From Capsicum annuum (lineage: Eukaryota > Streptophyta > Magnoliopsida > Solanales > Solanaceae), in NCBI RefSeq assembly GCF_002878395.1, contig NC_061120.1:116548705-116612704 (forward strand): a stretch of DNA of 64,000 bases, written 5' to 3'. The notes beneath the pieces are model-generated. The model was given only the letters and a program-made list of their open reading frames with translations, was not told the origin of the DNA and did no database searches. Within the stretch, counting starts at the first letter, position 1. Every line of letters begins with the position of its first letter. The position numbers and the translations under genes were made by a program. Below are positions 46,403 through 59,181 of this stretch, piece after piece.

Positions 46403-47590
46403 ATGCCTCCAAAGAGGACTAAGGGAAGAGGAATAGGAGATAAGCCAAAACCCCAGCCTGTCCAACCAGATCCATTGGACGAATACATCTTACACACTAA
46501 TTTTAGAGAAGCCTTTACTACTTTAGCTCATTCTATACCAGTTGTCGTTCTAGCCAACCCAGTGTCTAATACTATTGCTGTAAGGATTCGATACTTCACT
46601 TGAATAAACCCTCCATTATTTTCTTGGTCTAAGTTAAATAAGGACCCTCAGGAATTTCTTGATCAAGTGCAAAAGGTTACTGATATTATGGGGGTGAATG
46701 TTGCTGAGAGTGCTGGGTTGGCTGCATATCAGTTCCAGGATATATCTCACTCATGGTTTAAATAGTGAAAGGCACAGATAGTCGTATCTATAGAGTCCAT
46801 AGAGTGGGAGAAGTTTGTAACTTTTTTTCTGGATTGGTTCTTCCCACTAGAGTTGAGGGAAGTGAAAGTTCTGGAATTTTTTAATCTAAAGAAGGGTAAT
46901 ATGATAGTGAAAGAATATTCTCTTAAATGCTCTCAATTAGCTAGATATGATCCTCATATGGTGGAAAACAATAGACCTTGAATGAGTAAGTTTATGTTAA
47001 GGGTATCCAGTAGCATGGTCAAGGAGTGTAGAACTGCAATATTTATTAAGAAGATGGATATATCCAGGATCATGGTCCATGCTCAGTAGATAGAGGAGGA
47101 TAAGAATAGGGGGAAGGAGAGAAGAACAAGAGAGAAAAAATAGGTAGTTTCAACATTACTCAGCCTAAGTCAGAGGTTGCAAATCATTCTCAGTTTTGCC
47201 TAAAATCTTCAATTCTAGCTCCATCCTCAGCCAGTGCTCCTATGCTAAAATTCAGAGAGGGCAATAGGTATAGGGCACCAGGCCCTAAACCCTAGTATAG
47301 TGTTAGTAGTGCCCAAACTGATCCCCTTTATTAGAAATATGGCAAAACTCACCAGGGTACCATTAGAGCAGGCCGTGATGTATGTTTTGGGTGTGGCTAG
47401 CCTAGCTACAAAGTCAGAGATTGTCCCCAGTTAATTCTTAAGGTTTGAATAGTCATCCCCCAACTCAGTCTGGTTGCCCAAATCAGCAGGGTGCCGCTTC
47501 TAATGCCACTAGTGGGCAACACCCAAATAGATTCTATGCTCTTTAGTCCCGACATGATCAGGAGAGTTCTCCTAATATGGTCACTGGTAT
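46403..47590 (+). pseudogene. gag: gag remnant of element 9
   Basis: I chose the start MPPKRTKGRGIG at 46403 because it follows the acceptor-like site and matches the MPP start of elements 10 and 11; the upstream ATG at 46268 lies in the leader. The frame stops at 46601 where an Arg codon is expected. It then reads on as NPPLF, EFLDQVQKVTDIMGV, AAYQFQDIS, WEKFVTFFLDWFFPLELRE and LAKYDPH-like blocks with more stops. The knuckle at 47383-47424 (CFGCG-stop-PSYKVRDC) keeps all Cys, but His has become Tyr. Confidence 0.8.
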
Positions 47591-47912
47591 GTTATAGGTT
47601 TATTATTCACATGTTTATGCTTTGATAGATCCAGGAGCATCTTTATCCTTTGTTACTCCTTATATAGCTGTTGACTTCGAAGTCAGTCCTAAAATCCTAG
47701 AAGAGCCTTTTTCAGTCTCTACCCAGGGGGTAAATCTATCATAACCCAATGGGTATACAGGAACTATTTGATTATGGTATCTCAGAGAGTCACTTCACCA
47801 AACTAAGTTGAATTAGAGATGACTGATTTTGATGTCATTCTCAATGGGGATTGACTTCATTTCTTCTATGCCTCTGTTGAATGAAAAAACAAAATTGTTC
47901 AGTTTCTATTTC
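47591..47912 (+). pseudogene. Protease remnant of element 9
   Basis: YALIDPGASLSFVTPYIAVD at about 47612-47671 preserves the DPGAS active-site motif, followed by EEPFSVST. A degraded segment ends KNKIVQF. Element 11 cuts the gene at 47912, so nothing downstream of protease is present in the window. Confidence 0.8.
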
Positions 47913-48808
47913 TGTAATGCCCCAAATTTGGTACCCGAAGTGCTACACGATGCTCATGACCCCGAAGGATAACAAGCTAACCTATGACTAATATCTATAC
48001 CTGAACACTGCATAGTATATTGTATAAATGCAGAAATAAAGGTTGAAAGGCATGAGGTTCAAAACTGATAAAACATAACATCTAAAAGTATGGTATATCA
48101 CTACCAAAACAAACTAAAACAAAACTGTCTGAACATATTGTGGTCTGAAAAGCCTCAAAAACTGAACTATCTGAATAAAAAGTTGATGCGACATGTCCCC
48201 AACTAAAACCAACAACTGAAAACTACTATGTAATAAATAAATAAAGTAATGATCATGTCCTCGAAGGATGAGGACTTAGTGCTAACTCTGACTGCTGAAA
48301 CTGGAATGCTATTGATGCTTTGGAGCTCGTTCTTCTAAACTTATGGTATTGAATAAAATAGCAACGCGCAAATATATCAGTATGATTGAATATACTGGTA
48401 TACATGCGAGGTAGGCTGAATACAAAAGGGCTCAATTATATAAACAATGCTAACTGACTGTATAAAATCAACTTGAGAATACATATATGAATAAGCTATT
48501 GTAACTGAATTCATGATGGTACTGACTATTGAGTCTAATTACTAATAACATAAGTTACTGATAATTGATATAACTGATACTGAGTGACTGTATCTGATAG
48601 TCTAGGTTCTGATGGAACTAGCTGAGTTCAGTACTATGCTGAGTTGACTATATTTGAAAGTCCTAAAATATAACGAACTATCTGAGTTCTTTTACAGAGA
48701 TTGAGACTTTGGGAAGTAGTCATCTAACCGATATGCCCCAAATAATGCCTTATAGCTGAGTTGGGGTAAAATCTGTAACCCCAATTGGAAGGGTCTAAAT
48801 ACAGCGCC
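47913..48808 (-). repeat. 3' LTR of element 11, distal part
   Basis: The plus-strand text TGTAATGCCCCAAATTTGG is the inverted terminal end of an LTR of the element 1 type. It runs to 48808, ending in the GCGCC target copy of element 10, and continues at 58174. Confidence 0.85.
48804..48808. other. Target-site duplication GCGCC of element 10, left copy
   Basis: GCGCC at 48804-48808 is repeated exactly at 58169-58173. With element 10 and one copy removed, the element 11 LTR reads continuously. Confidence 0.9.
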
Positions 48809-51177
48809 TGTAATCCCCTAAATCTAGTACCATAAATGCTACACGATGGTCATGACCTCGAAGGACCACAAGCTAACCCTTGACTAATATTTCTACCTGT
48901 ATACTGCATAAAATACTGAATAATGTGGAGACATAAACTAAACGGCCATAATGTTCACATAACTAAAGTAAAATATAACATCTAAATGGGGTCTGAAATA
49001 CCTAAAACAAAACAAAAAATACTGAAGTCTGAAACATGATAGTCTAGAAAGCCTCTAACTAACTAAACTATCTGAGTAATGAGTTGATGGGACTTGGCCC
49101 CAACTAACTCCAACTAATAAAATAATTAATGAGATAATAGATAAATAATCATGTCTTCAAATAATAAGGACTCATTTCTAACTCTACCTGCTGAAATTGG
49201 AATCTACTGTTGATCTGGAGTTCGTGTCTCTAAACCTATGGTATAAGACACCATAGCACAAATGCATCAGTACTTTAAATATACTGGTATGCATGTGGGG
49301 TAGGCTGAATGCATGGGCTTCATATGGATGAATAATACTTATTAACTAACTAATATGAACGTAAAAATACATACATACATACGTAGTAACTAAATCTGAA
49401 ATCGTGATAACATAAGAACTGAATTTGAATACTGTTAATATGACATACTAATAACTGATATAACTGATAACATGAGTGATGGTATCTGACAATCCTAAAT
49501 CTGCTGGAACAATCTGAATTTAGTTCTGTATTTAAGTTAACTGTATCTGAAAGTCTTGGACTCTAAAGAACTATCTGAGTTCTTTTACTGAGACTGATAC
49601 TAGGATTGTAGGAGGTAGTTATCTAACTGACATGCCCCAAATGGGGCATTATAGACAAATTAGGGTCCAATCTATGCCCTGATTGGAAGGGTGTCAATAC
49701 CGCGCCAATCATAACGACAATATATGAGTAACCCTAATATAATAGGTAACTCTAATGAGAACGGTGGGAACCCTCATATAGTAGGTTAAGCTACCTCTTC
49801 TACCCTCATATAGCAGCCTATGATGTCTCAACCTATGCTGGCTACACAGTTTTGGAACAAAATAATTGCTTCTAAGAATCACACCCTCATATAATAGGTG
49901 AGTTACCACCCTTAGGTTTGCTCGATGCTAATTTCTACTCCCATCTAAATAGACACTAAACATGATTTACTAAACTGAACATGGACTGAGTTACTGACTT
50001 TCGTTGACTAATGGAATACAACTGATATCTGACAAGTGTTTGAGGTCATGAGATCATGGAGATTTCCTGAGTCATAAGACTATCTGAAGTCCAAGGATCA
50101 TGGCTTGACTGAGAGTATCATGAAAACATGAAATGGCTCTAAGCACACAACTAATGTTACGGGTACAAGTACCCCCAGGACTCAATAGTAGGAAACTGAC
50201 TAAGCATAACTTGCTAGAACATATAAGTAACATTATAACCCATAATACATTCATAAAAGTATTCCATCAAAATATGTGAAAGGCATAACTTGTACATACA
50301 TAGGGATTTTATAATATCATAGTAGTTGGGCATTGTTCCTTCATCTAGGCATTTAATCAAACACATGGTAGGCATAGCATATGTAGACAACATTATATAA
50401 CAACTAATCATCATGATTCATCTCTAATTTCATCATCCTAGGGTTTATTCATAGGTTCACATGAATATATATCTATGTAAATCAATTCCACGAAAAATTG
50501 ATCACCCAACATGGATTTGAATTTATTTGATCATTCTCACCATAAACAAAAAGAAATACAACATTAAATTCATAAAGAAATCCATAAACATAAACTTAGA
50601 AAAGAGATTCTTGGGCTTCATAGACGAAAGGAGTCCATGAATAAACACTATGCATACCTTAGTTCGTGATTTCGTGATTATTGATGGATAAACTTTCTTG
50701 GAATTGGATCTTCTATGAAAACCCTAGCTTGTTCATAAGAGATTTTTGAGAGAAGAGAGTGTATTTTAGGTGAAGAGTGGCTGAATAATGTGTTAAAGGG
50801 CTTAAATAGGGGTAGGAAGTTGACCCTTTTAACCCTGGACACGTTATTTAATTTAAGTAAATTTTCCCAAACTCGGTCCCTAGTGCGATGTGACACTATC
50901 GCGTCGTGTCACTGGAATTTGACAATTGGAAAACTGAGGGATGGCATGATGTGGAGCCATCGCATTGCCCCTTCTTTTACGACCTGGAACTTTAGCGCGA
51001 CATGGAGGAAATTACGCTTAGAGACTAGAAAAGGAAAATTCTAAATTTAGGCCCTGGCATGATGCACCTTAATTGCGGACCCATACTAGAATTTGCTAAA
51101 TGCCATCATTCAATTTAGAAGCTAATACTAGACATTCTTGAGATAAAATTATCTAGGAAAAAGTACAGGGTATTACA
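48809..51177 (-). repeat. 3' LTR of element 10 (2369 bp)
   Basis: Inverted LTR with plus-strand ends TGTAATCCCC and GGTATTACA. It contains the CG-rich patch (50870-51065), a TATA-like ATTTAAG (about 50800, minus), a donor-like site (GT at 50657-50656) and the hairpin (50617-50641). A short ACAT microsatellite lies near 49367-49382. Relative to the 5' LTR it lacks about 180 bases near 51105. Confidence 0.9.
50617..50660 (-). promoter_or_regulatory. Donor-like site and hairpin in the element 10 3' LTR
   Basis: On the minus strand AAG/GTATG has its GT at 50657-50656. Arm TTCATGGAC (50641-50633), loop TCCTTTC, and arm GTCTATGAA (50625-50617) form nine pairs including one G-U. Confidence 0.65.
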
Positions 51178-51195
51178 ATATCTACCTCTTGAGAA
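51178..51195 (-). other. Polypurine tract of element 10
   Basis: Reverse complement of ATATCTACCTCTTGAGAA, next to the 3' LTR start on the minus strand. Confidence 0.8.
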
Positions 51196-51539
51196 TATTT
51201 GTCCTCGAATGATACTGACTGACAGGGAAGAAAAGACAACAGACTTACATACTGAACATAAATAACTGGAACATGATCTCATGATTGACATGACTAGCAA
51301 GAAGAACATATAATGATGAACAAGCATATCTAATGCATGTGTAACTGATTCATGAATGTATGACTGAGTATGCAATGGTACTTGATACCATCTTTATAAT
51401 GGGAACATGAGCATGAAACTGCAGACAAAGTTTGTGATGAACATTGAACATGAAACTGAGTAAGCTTAAGGTTAATTCTTACCTTGAGCTTGATCTGAGT
51501 TGGAAAAGAAGAGGTGAGCATACTTGGTATGCATGTCTG

Positions 51540-51804
51540 CCTCTGCTTCCTAACTAGCTCCGTCGACGGACTGATTTCACCAAAGAACATTAACTAGAGG
51601 GATTTCATTGCTCCACAATCTATGAGTCTGATAGTCTAAGATTTTGACTAGAATCTCTTCATAAGAAAGAGTGTTATAAACATCAATTCTCTGGATAGGG
51701 ACTACAACTGATGGGTCACCTATGCACTTCTTGAGCAAAGAGACATGAAAGACTGGAAGAACTGAGGCTAGATCTGAAGCCAATTCAAGCTCATAGGCTA
51801 CCAT
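51540..51804 (-). pseudogene. Chromodomain-like C-terminus of element 10
   Basis: The open stretch 51804-51577 reads VAYELELASDLASVLPVFHV, SLLKKCIGDPS, NTLSYEEILVKILDYQTHRL and LVNVLW. This is the end of integrase and the start of a group II chromodomain. The tail to about 51540 continues in a broken frame. Confidence 0.75.
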
Positions 51805-52740
51805 GCCAAAGCAACTGTGAATCTTGAAGGGACCAACATATCAGGGACTTAGCTTACCTTCTTGCCGAATCTGTTCGCACCCTTCATGGGAGAGATATTT
51901 AGATAGACATAGTCACCAATCTCAAACTCGAGATCTTTCCTATGAACATCTACATAAGACTTCTATCGACTCTGAGCAGCCTAGAGTCTTTCTCTGATCA
52001 ACTGGACTTTTTCTAAGGCGTCGAATACTAAGTCAGGCCCTAGGACTGAGGCATCACTAGCTCCATACCAACCAATTAGAGATATACATCTCCTACCATA
52101 GATAGCTTCGAATGGAGCCATTCAAATACTAGAATGATAGCTGTTGTTGTATGCAAATTTAATCAAAGGTAAGTGGTCATCCCAACATCCCTTGAAATTG
52201 ATTCCATACGCCCTTAGCATATCTTCTAACTTCTGAATGGTCCTTTCTGCTTGACCATCTATCTGAAGATGAAAGGTTGTACTGAGATGAACTTGTTTTT
52301 GAATGCTTTCCAGAAATAAGAGGTGAACTAGGTACCTCTGTCTGAGAAAATAGATAGCAAAACACCGTACAATCTAACCAACTCCTTGATGTAGATTTTG
52401 GCGTAATCCTCAGCTGACTAAGAGGTATGAACTGGATAGAAATGAGCTGATTTGTTCATTCTATCTACAATGACCCAGACTAAATCATACTTGTGATGAG
52501 TTTGAGGTAAACCCATCACGAAGTCCATGTTTACAACTTCCCACTTCCAAGTAGGATTACTGAAATCCTGCATGGACCCACTTGGCTTCTGATGCTCTAT
52601 CTTAACTTGTTGACATATAGAGACCTTAGCCACAAACTCTACAATGTCTTTATTTATCCCACTCCACCAATATATTTCCCGCAAGTCGCGATACATATTT
52701 ATGGCCCCGGGATGAATAGAGTAGCGAGCACCATGTGCTT
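51805..52740 (-). pseudogene. Integrase remnant of element 10
   Basis: 52696-52418 has YWWSGINKDIVEFVA, ICQQVKIEHQKP and WKWEVVNMDFVMGLP with the first catalytic Asp, then VIVDRMNKSAHF. Further on come SDRGT before a stop (second Asp) and DGQAERTIQ near 52235-52260 (Glu). The catalytic triad is present. The open stretch 52365-52177 is a shadow frame over this core. Confidence 0.8.
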
Positions 52741-52899
52741 TTACAAGAATTCACTACCTTAAGTCATCTACACCTGGAACACAGAGACGACCCTAACAAT
52801 GCAAAACAGCATCTTCCCCTTGGGAGAAAACCTCTAGTTTGTCATCCTGAACTGACTCTTTTAACTTGACAAGGCTGGGATCTCTATCTTAGTGTTCTT

Positions 52900-53540
52900 T
52901 CTCCTAAGAAACTAAAGGTGATTCTGAACTACTCTAAACCCATATATCACCCCCATATGTATCGACTAAGAGAATGCCTAATTTAGTAAGCTGATGGACT
53001 TCCTGAGCTAACTTCTTTGTACTCTCCTCAACATGAGAAACACTACCCATGGATAGTCTACTAAGAGTGTCGGCCACTACATTGGCCTTGCCCGGATGAT
53101 AGAGGAAACTCATGTCGTAATCTTTAAAGAGCTCTAACCATCTTCTCTGATGAGGATTTAGATCTTTCTAAGAAAAGATATACTAAAGATTCTTCTGATC
53201 TATGAACACATCTACATAGACACCGTATAGATAATGCCTCAAAATATTTAAGGCAAATACTATGGCTTCTAACTTAAGATCATGAGTAGGGTAGTTCTTC
53301 TTATGAGGCTTAAGCTGTTTGAAGGCGAAGGATATGACCTTATAATGCTTGATAAGGACACGACCCAAACCTACTCTAGATACGTCACATTACACTACGA
53401 ACCCATCTGGACCATCTACAAAAACTAAATCTGGAGCTGAGGTTAGTCGAGTCTTCAACACCTGAAAACTCTTCCCGCAAGGATCTAACCACTGAAATTG
53501 ACTTTCTTCTGAGTCAATCTGAACATAGGGGATACAATAG
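52900..53540 (-). pseudogene. RNase H remnant of element 10
   Basis: A GPDGFVV segment near 53400 precedes a stop and [12 protein letters not shown]. 53368-53183 continues through [17 protein letters not shown] and [13 protein letters not shown], so Glu after THDL has become Lys and FTD reads FID. A GKANVVADTLSRLSMGS tail lies near 53040-53100. Confidence 0.75.
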
Positions 53541-53559
53541 AAGAAAATCCCTTAATAAA

Positions 53560-54375
53560 CTATCTGTAATAGCTAGCCAAACCCAAGAAACTCTAAATAT
53601 CTAATGGAGAGATAGGTCTGAGCCAGTTTGTTACTACTTTGGTCTTTTGAGGATCAACTCTAATACCATCACCGGAAATGATGTGACCAATGAAGGCTGC
53701 AGAACTTAGCCAAAATTCACACTTACTAAATTTGGTGAATAGCTAATAATCTCTGAAAGTCTGAAGTATTATCCTGAGATGGTCTGCATGATCATGCTCA
53801 CTGGGGGAATAGACCAGAATATCATCTATGAAGACTATGACAAACATGTCCAAGTACTGCTTAAACACATGGTTCATCAAGTTTATGAAAGCGGTTGTGG
53901 CATTGGTAAGACCAAATGACTAAAAATTTAAAGTGACCATACCAAGTACGGAAAGCTATTTTCGAAATGACACATTCCCTAACTCTGAGATTATAATACC
54001 CAAATCTGAGATCTATCTTAGAGAAATAAATAGCACCTTGTTGTTTGTCAAACAAGACATCGATTAGGGGAAGAGGATACTTGTTCTTGACCGTGACCTT
54101 ATTGAGTTGGTGGTAGTCTATACATATTCTGAGAGAATCTTCTTACACACGAATAATACTGAAGCGCCCCATAGAAAAATACTGGGCCTGATAAATCCCT
54201 GATCTAAGAGATTCTTCAATTGTTCATTCAGTACTCTGAGTTTTGCTAGTGCCATTCTATATGGAAGAATAGAGATAGGTTGAGTATTTGGAATAAGATC
54301 AATGCTAAAGTCTATTTCTATTTTGGGAGGAATTCTTGGAAGATCTTTGAGAAAGATATCTGAATAATTATTCAC
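53560..54375 (-). pseudogene. Reverse transcriptase remnant of element 10
   Basis: 54375-54118 reads DIFLKDLPRIPPKIEIDFSI, LPYRM and LLDQGFIRPSI. 54055-53861 has [20 protein letters not shown]. The catalytic box near 53800-53840 reads [12 protein letters not shown] with both Asp codons at 53826-53821. Frameshifts follow LPYRM and GFIRPS. The active-site motif is intact but there is no continuous frame. Confidence 0.8.
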
Positions 54376-54499
54376 TACTAGGACTGATTCAAGGCAGGGA
54401 GTTTCAGAACTAGTGTCTTTAACTCAAACAAGATTATAGACACATCCTTTAGATATCATTTTACTTGACCGAAGGTAGGAAATAAGCTGACCCCTAAAA

Positions 54500-54900
54500 G
54501 TGGATACACTACCCTTCTACTCAAGGACAGGTTCACTTGGGAACTGAAATAAGACTATTTTGTTTTTGTAGTCGACTATGGCATAGCAAGAATAAAGCCA
54601 ATCTATGTCAAGAATGACATCAAAATTAGTCATATCTAATTCAACTAAGTATGTTGAAGTGACTTTCAAAAATATCATAATTGGGCAGTTTATGTGTACC
54701 CATCGGGCCATGATATTTGGGGTAGATCTTGAAAAGGGCTCGATTAGGATTTTAGGACTGATTTCAAAATTGCCTTCTATATAAGGAGTAACAAACGACA
54801 AAGAATCTCCTAGATCTAGCAAATTGTAAACATATAAATGAAAGATCTATAACGTACCACCAACTACATCAGGAGAATTTTCCTAAACTTGTCGGGACTG
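54500..54900 (-). pseudogene. Protease remnant of element 10
   Basis: 54822-54517 starts MLDLGDSLSFVTPYIEGNF, so the DPGAS active site reads DLGDS, and ends DMTNFDVILDIDWLYSCYAI. The domain is otherwise full length at about 100 codons. Confidence 0.75.
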
Positions 54901-55468
54901 AAGAGCATAGAGATGATTTAGGCATTTCCCACTAGTAGCACTGAAGGTGGCACCTTGCTGAATTGGGCGATCGGACTGAGCTGAGGAGCGATTCTTTTTA
55001 CCCAGAGGACCTGGCTGAGGATAGTCTCTGACTTTGTAGCCTGGCTTGCCACATCAAAAATAAATACCGCTGCCAGCTCTGTAAATACCCTGATGGTGCT
55101 TTCTATAATTCTGGCAAAGAGGATAGGTGCAAGCACTGCTAATATGCAGCTAGCTCAGCACTCTCAACAGTAGTCACCCGCATGATGTCTGTCACCTTCA
55201 TCACCTAATCTAGAAATTCCTGAGGGTTCTCATCTGTCTTAGACCCTAGAAAGGATGGAAGATTCATTTAGGTAAAGTCTCGAATCCTAACTTCGGCTGA
55301 ATTGGCCACTGGGTTGGCCAGAACAACAGTTGGTCATTCATTTTGAGCAATAACTAAGTTAGCAAGAGTAGTAATTACAGCTCAGAACTCTGCATGAGAA
55401 ACATGTTTGCCCAAAGGTTCTTCGGGTTAAGGGGCTGGCTGATTCCCATTTCTTCTTTTAGGAGGCAT
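54901..55468 (-). pseudogene. gag: gag remnant of element 10, internally deleted
   Basis: It starts MPPKRRNGN at 55468 and reads HVSHAEF, VVLANPV, VRIRDFT, NLPSFLGSKTDENPQEFLD before stops. It then jumps near 55150 straight to the knuckle region (CGKPGYKVRDY, with His and the last Cys replaced by Tyr). Most of the capsid, some 200 codons by comparison with element 6, is absent. The acceptor-like text before the ATG ends in AA rather than AG. Confidence 0.75.
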
Positions 55469-55672
55469 GTTTTGTAGATAAAAGGGAGAAATGGATTAGA
55501 CTGAGAGATTGACTTGATATTATGCTCACTGGCATGACATAAATAGCAAAAGAGGGGAAACTGTTCCTAAAACATCTTATAGCCTCCTATACATAAATGT
55601 GGCGCGCAACACACTCATGTACAAGACTCTACTAGATATGGATTTCTGTCTTTCTAGGACTCTACTAAACCT

Positions 55673-55685
55673 GGCTCTGATACCA
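55673..55685 (-). other. Primer binding site of element 10 (iMet tRNA, perfect)
   Basis: The reverse complement of GGCTCTGATACCA is TGGTATCAGAGCC, the exact 3' complement of plant initiator Met tRNA, four bases from the LTR. The gag leader to 55469 follows on the minus strand. Confidence 0.9.
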
Positions 55686-55689
55686 AGTT

Positions 55690-58168
55690 TGTAATACCTT
55701 GAATCTGGTACCCAGAATGTTACATGGTACTCATGACCCTAAAGGACCACAAGCTAACCCATGATTGATATCTATACATGTATACTTCATAAAAAACTGA
55801 ATAATATGGAAACAAAAACTGAAAGGCCATAAGGTTCACATAATTAAAGTAAAATATAACATCTAAATGGGGTATGAAATACCCAAAACAAAATTGAAAA
55901 TACTAAAGTCTGAAACATGATAGTCTAGAAAGTCTCTAACTGACTGAACTATCTAAGTAAGGAGTTTACGGGACATGTCTCCAACGAACTCCAACTAATA
56001 AACTAATTAATGAGATAATAGAGAAATAATCATGTCCTCAAATGATGAGGACTCATTTCTAGCTCTGACTTCTAAAATTAGAATCTACTGCTGATCTAGA
56101 GCTCGTGTCTTTAAACCTCTGGTATAAGACACCATAGCGCAAATGCATCAGTACTTTAAATATAGTGATATGCATGTGGGGTAGGCTGAATGCATGGGGT
56201 TCATATGCCTGAACAATACTAGCTAACTAACTAATCTAAACATGAGAATACATGCATGCATATGTAGTAACTATATCTATAATAGTGATAACATGAGTAT
56301 TAAATCTGAATACTGATAACATAGCATACTGATAACTGATACAACTGATATCATGAGTGACTGTATCTGACAATCCTAAATCTGGTGGAACTATCTGAGT
56401 TTTATTTTATATCTAAGTCGATTGTATCTGATAGTCCTGGATTCTAAAGAACTATCTAAGTTCTTTTACTGAGATAGATACTGAGATTGTGGGAGATAGT
56501 CCTCTTACCGACATGCCCCAAATGATGCATTATAGCTTAATTAGGGTCTAATCTATGCCCTAATTGGAAGGGTGTCAATACCGTGCCACTATTAAGGACA
56601 ACATGTGAGTGACCCTAATATAACAGACAACTTTAATGAGAACAGTGAGAACCCTCATATAGTAGGTTAAGCTACCTCATCTGCCATCAAATAGCAGGCT
56701 ATGATGTCTCAACATATGTTGGCTACATAGTTTTGGAATGGAAGGATTGCTGCTAAGAGCCAAACCCTAATATAACAGGTGAGTTCCCACCCTTGGGTTT
56801 GGTCAGTGCTAATTTCTACTCCCATCTGAATAGACACTGAACATCATTTATTGAACTAAACATGGATTGAGTTACTGACTTCCGTTGACTTACGAAATAC
56901 TACTAATATTGGACAACTGACTGAGATTATCATGAAAACATGACATAGCTCTAAGAAGACAACTAATGTTTCAGGTACAAGTACCCCTAGGACTCGATAG
57001 AAGGAAACTGACCAAGCATAATTTACTTGAACATATAACTAACATCATAATCCATAATACATTTATAGAAGCATTCCATCAAAACATGTGACAGGCATAA
57101 CTTGTACATACATGGGCATTTCATGCTATCATACTAGTTGGGCATTGTTCTTTCTTCTAGGCATTTAATCAAACACATGGTAGGTATAACACATGTATAC
57201 AACATTATACAATAATTAATTATCATGATTCATCTCTAATTTCATCATCCTAGGGTTTATTCATTGGTTCGCATGAATATACATCTATACAAATCAATTC
57301 CACATAAAATTGATCACCTAACATGGATTTAAATTTAATTGATCATTCTAAATATAAGCAGAATGAACCCGACATGAAATTCATAAATAAATCCATAAAC
57401 TTAAACTTAGAAAATATATTCTTAGGCTTCATGGACGAAAGGAGTCCATGAATAAACACTACGCATACCTTAGTTCGTGATTTTGTAAAGATTGAGGGAG
57501 AAATTTTCTCAAAATTGGATCTTCTATAAAAACCCTAGCTTATTAGTGAGAGGTTTTTGAGAGAAGAGAGTGTATTTTGGGTGAAGAGTGGCTGAATCAT
57601 GTGTTAAAGGGCTTAAATAGGGGTAGGAAGTTGACCTTTTAACCCTGGATGTATCATTTAATTTCAGTAAATTTTTTTGAACTGGGCCCCTGGTGCGACA
57701 TAGCGCTATCGCACCGTGTCACTGGAATTTGGCAATTGGGAAACTGACGGATGGCACGACGTGGAGCCATCATGTTTCCCCCTTTTTTATGATCAGGAAC
57801 TTTGGTGCGACGCGGAGAAAATCGCGCTAAGACACTGGAAAAGGACAATTTTAAATTTGGGCCCTGGTGCGACGCACCATAATTGTGGACCCATACTGGA
57901 ATTTGCTAAATCCCATTTCCTATTTTGGCGCGGTGCGCCACTAACTAATATGGCATTGTTTTATGATGGGAACTTAAAATAGTCATAACTTCTAACTAGG
58001 TTATTGGATTTGGGCGAATCTTATATCGATGGAAAGTTTATTGAATTTACCACATGACAAAAAGTGAAATCTAGAAGATTCCTCATGGAATAAGCATCAT
58101 TAAATTTGGAAGATAATACTATACATTCTTGAGATGAAATTAGCTTGGAAAAAGTATGGAGTATTACA
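55690..58168 (-). repeat. 5' LTR of element 10 (2479 bp)
   Basis: Plus-strand ends TGTAATACC and GTATTACA. It includes the conserved module (57970-58050), the CG-rich patch (57690-57930), a donor-like site (GT at 57468-57467) and a perfect hairpin (57428-57452). The iterated words in this family read CTGCTATATGAGGGT on the minus strand (about 56590-56720). Confidence 0.9.
57428..57471 (-). promoter_or_regulatory. Donor-like site and perfect hairpin in the element 10 5' LTR
   Basis: On the minus strand AAG/GTATG has its GT at 57468-57467. Arm TTCATGGAC (57452-57444), loop TCCTTTC, and arm GTCCATGAA (57436-57428): nine Watson-Crick pairs. Confidence 0.65.
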
Positions 58169-59181
58169 GCGCCACTAGCAAAGACAAGTTGTAGCTGACC
58201 CTCATCTGGCAGTGTTTCCAAAAGGGAATGGTAGGACCTTCATCTGACAATGTTTATCCACCTCATCAACCTTCATCTGTTAGTTTTGATGTCTCAACCT
58301 ATGTTGGCTACATAGTTCTGGAATTCAAGGATTGTTTCTAAGGATTACACCCTTAACTTTCAGTGTGTGTCCGCATCCTTTGGTTCACTCGATAATAAAT
58401 TCTAATCCCATTTGAATAGACACTAAATGTAATTAACTGAACTAAAATAGACAGAGTTCATTAAGTTCCATTGACTGACGCAATACTATTGAGATTACTA
58501 AATTACTAAACTTTCTGAGATTACTGGGATTATAGAGTTTACTGAGTTTTCCTGAGTCGCATGACTGCTTGAATTCTACTGAACATGGATTGACTGAGGA
58601 TATCGTAAAAACATGACACTGCCTCTAGACACACAGCTAAATTTTTGGGTACAAGTACCCCTAGGACTCGATAAAAGGAAACTGCCAAGGCATGACATTC
58701 ATGAATACATGACCAACATCAATATTCCATAATACAATAAGTTGGGGATTTCATGAAGTACATGGTTATAATAATCTTGTACATGGTAGGAATGCATATA
58801 CTCAATGCCATAATTTTATATTCTAACATCACGAGCATTCTAACAAACATCTATATTGCACATCAATAGCATGGGAGTCATTAAACATAAGGATAAAATA
58901 TGAATTCATCATATACGTCACAATTGAGCTATATTACATAATTTCTAGTCTCTTAGGCATTTTATCAAACACTTAGGTTACATGAATTAAGGCATGGAAT
59001 AATCATCAAATTAACATATCATAACCAACAAAACTTCATGGTTTTCAACTCACATGCTAACATATTTTCATAAAAACACATGAAGATTCAAACTTGGGAA
59101 TCATACCACAACAACCACATAAACATAATCACCCCATAGCATGAATATCATAATCTATAGTTTAAAACTTGATTCTTAGGC

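Larger units (their letters stand above)
48809..58168 (-). mobile_element. Element 10: complete minus-strand chromovirus, LTR to LTR
   Basis: A 9.36-kb element with both LTRs (5' LTR 55690-58168, 3' LTR 48809-51177), an exact GCGCC duplication, a perfect iMet primer site, gag, protease, reverse transcriptase, RNase H, integrase, chromodomain and polypurine tract, all in order on the minus strand. The LTRs differ at a substantial fraction of sites (I judge roughly 15 percent by eye over the first few hundred bases). Gag has an internal deletion and all domains have stops, so it is old and inactive. Confidence 0.92.

Noticed and set aside
49367..49382. ACAT microsatellite
   Set aside because: Very short; the sister LTR has a diverged non-repeating version, so it is local slippage of no clear interest.
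50790..51044. Plus-strand open frame of 84 codons; a similar one at 57716-57982
   Set aside because: Antisense to the CG-rich patch in both LTRs of element 10; conserved only because the LTRs are copies.
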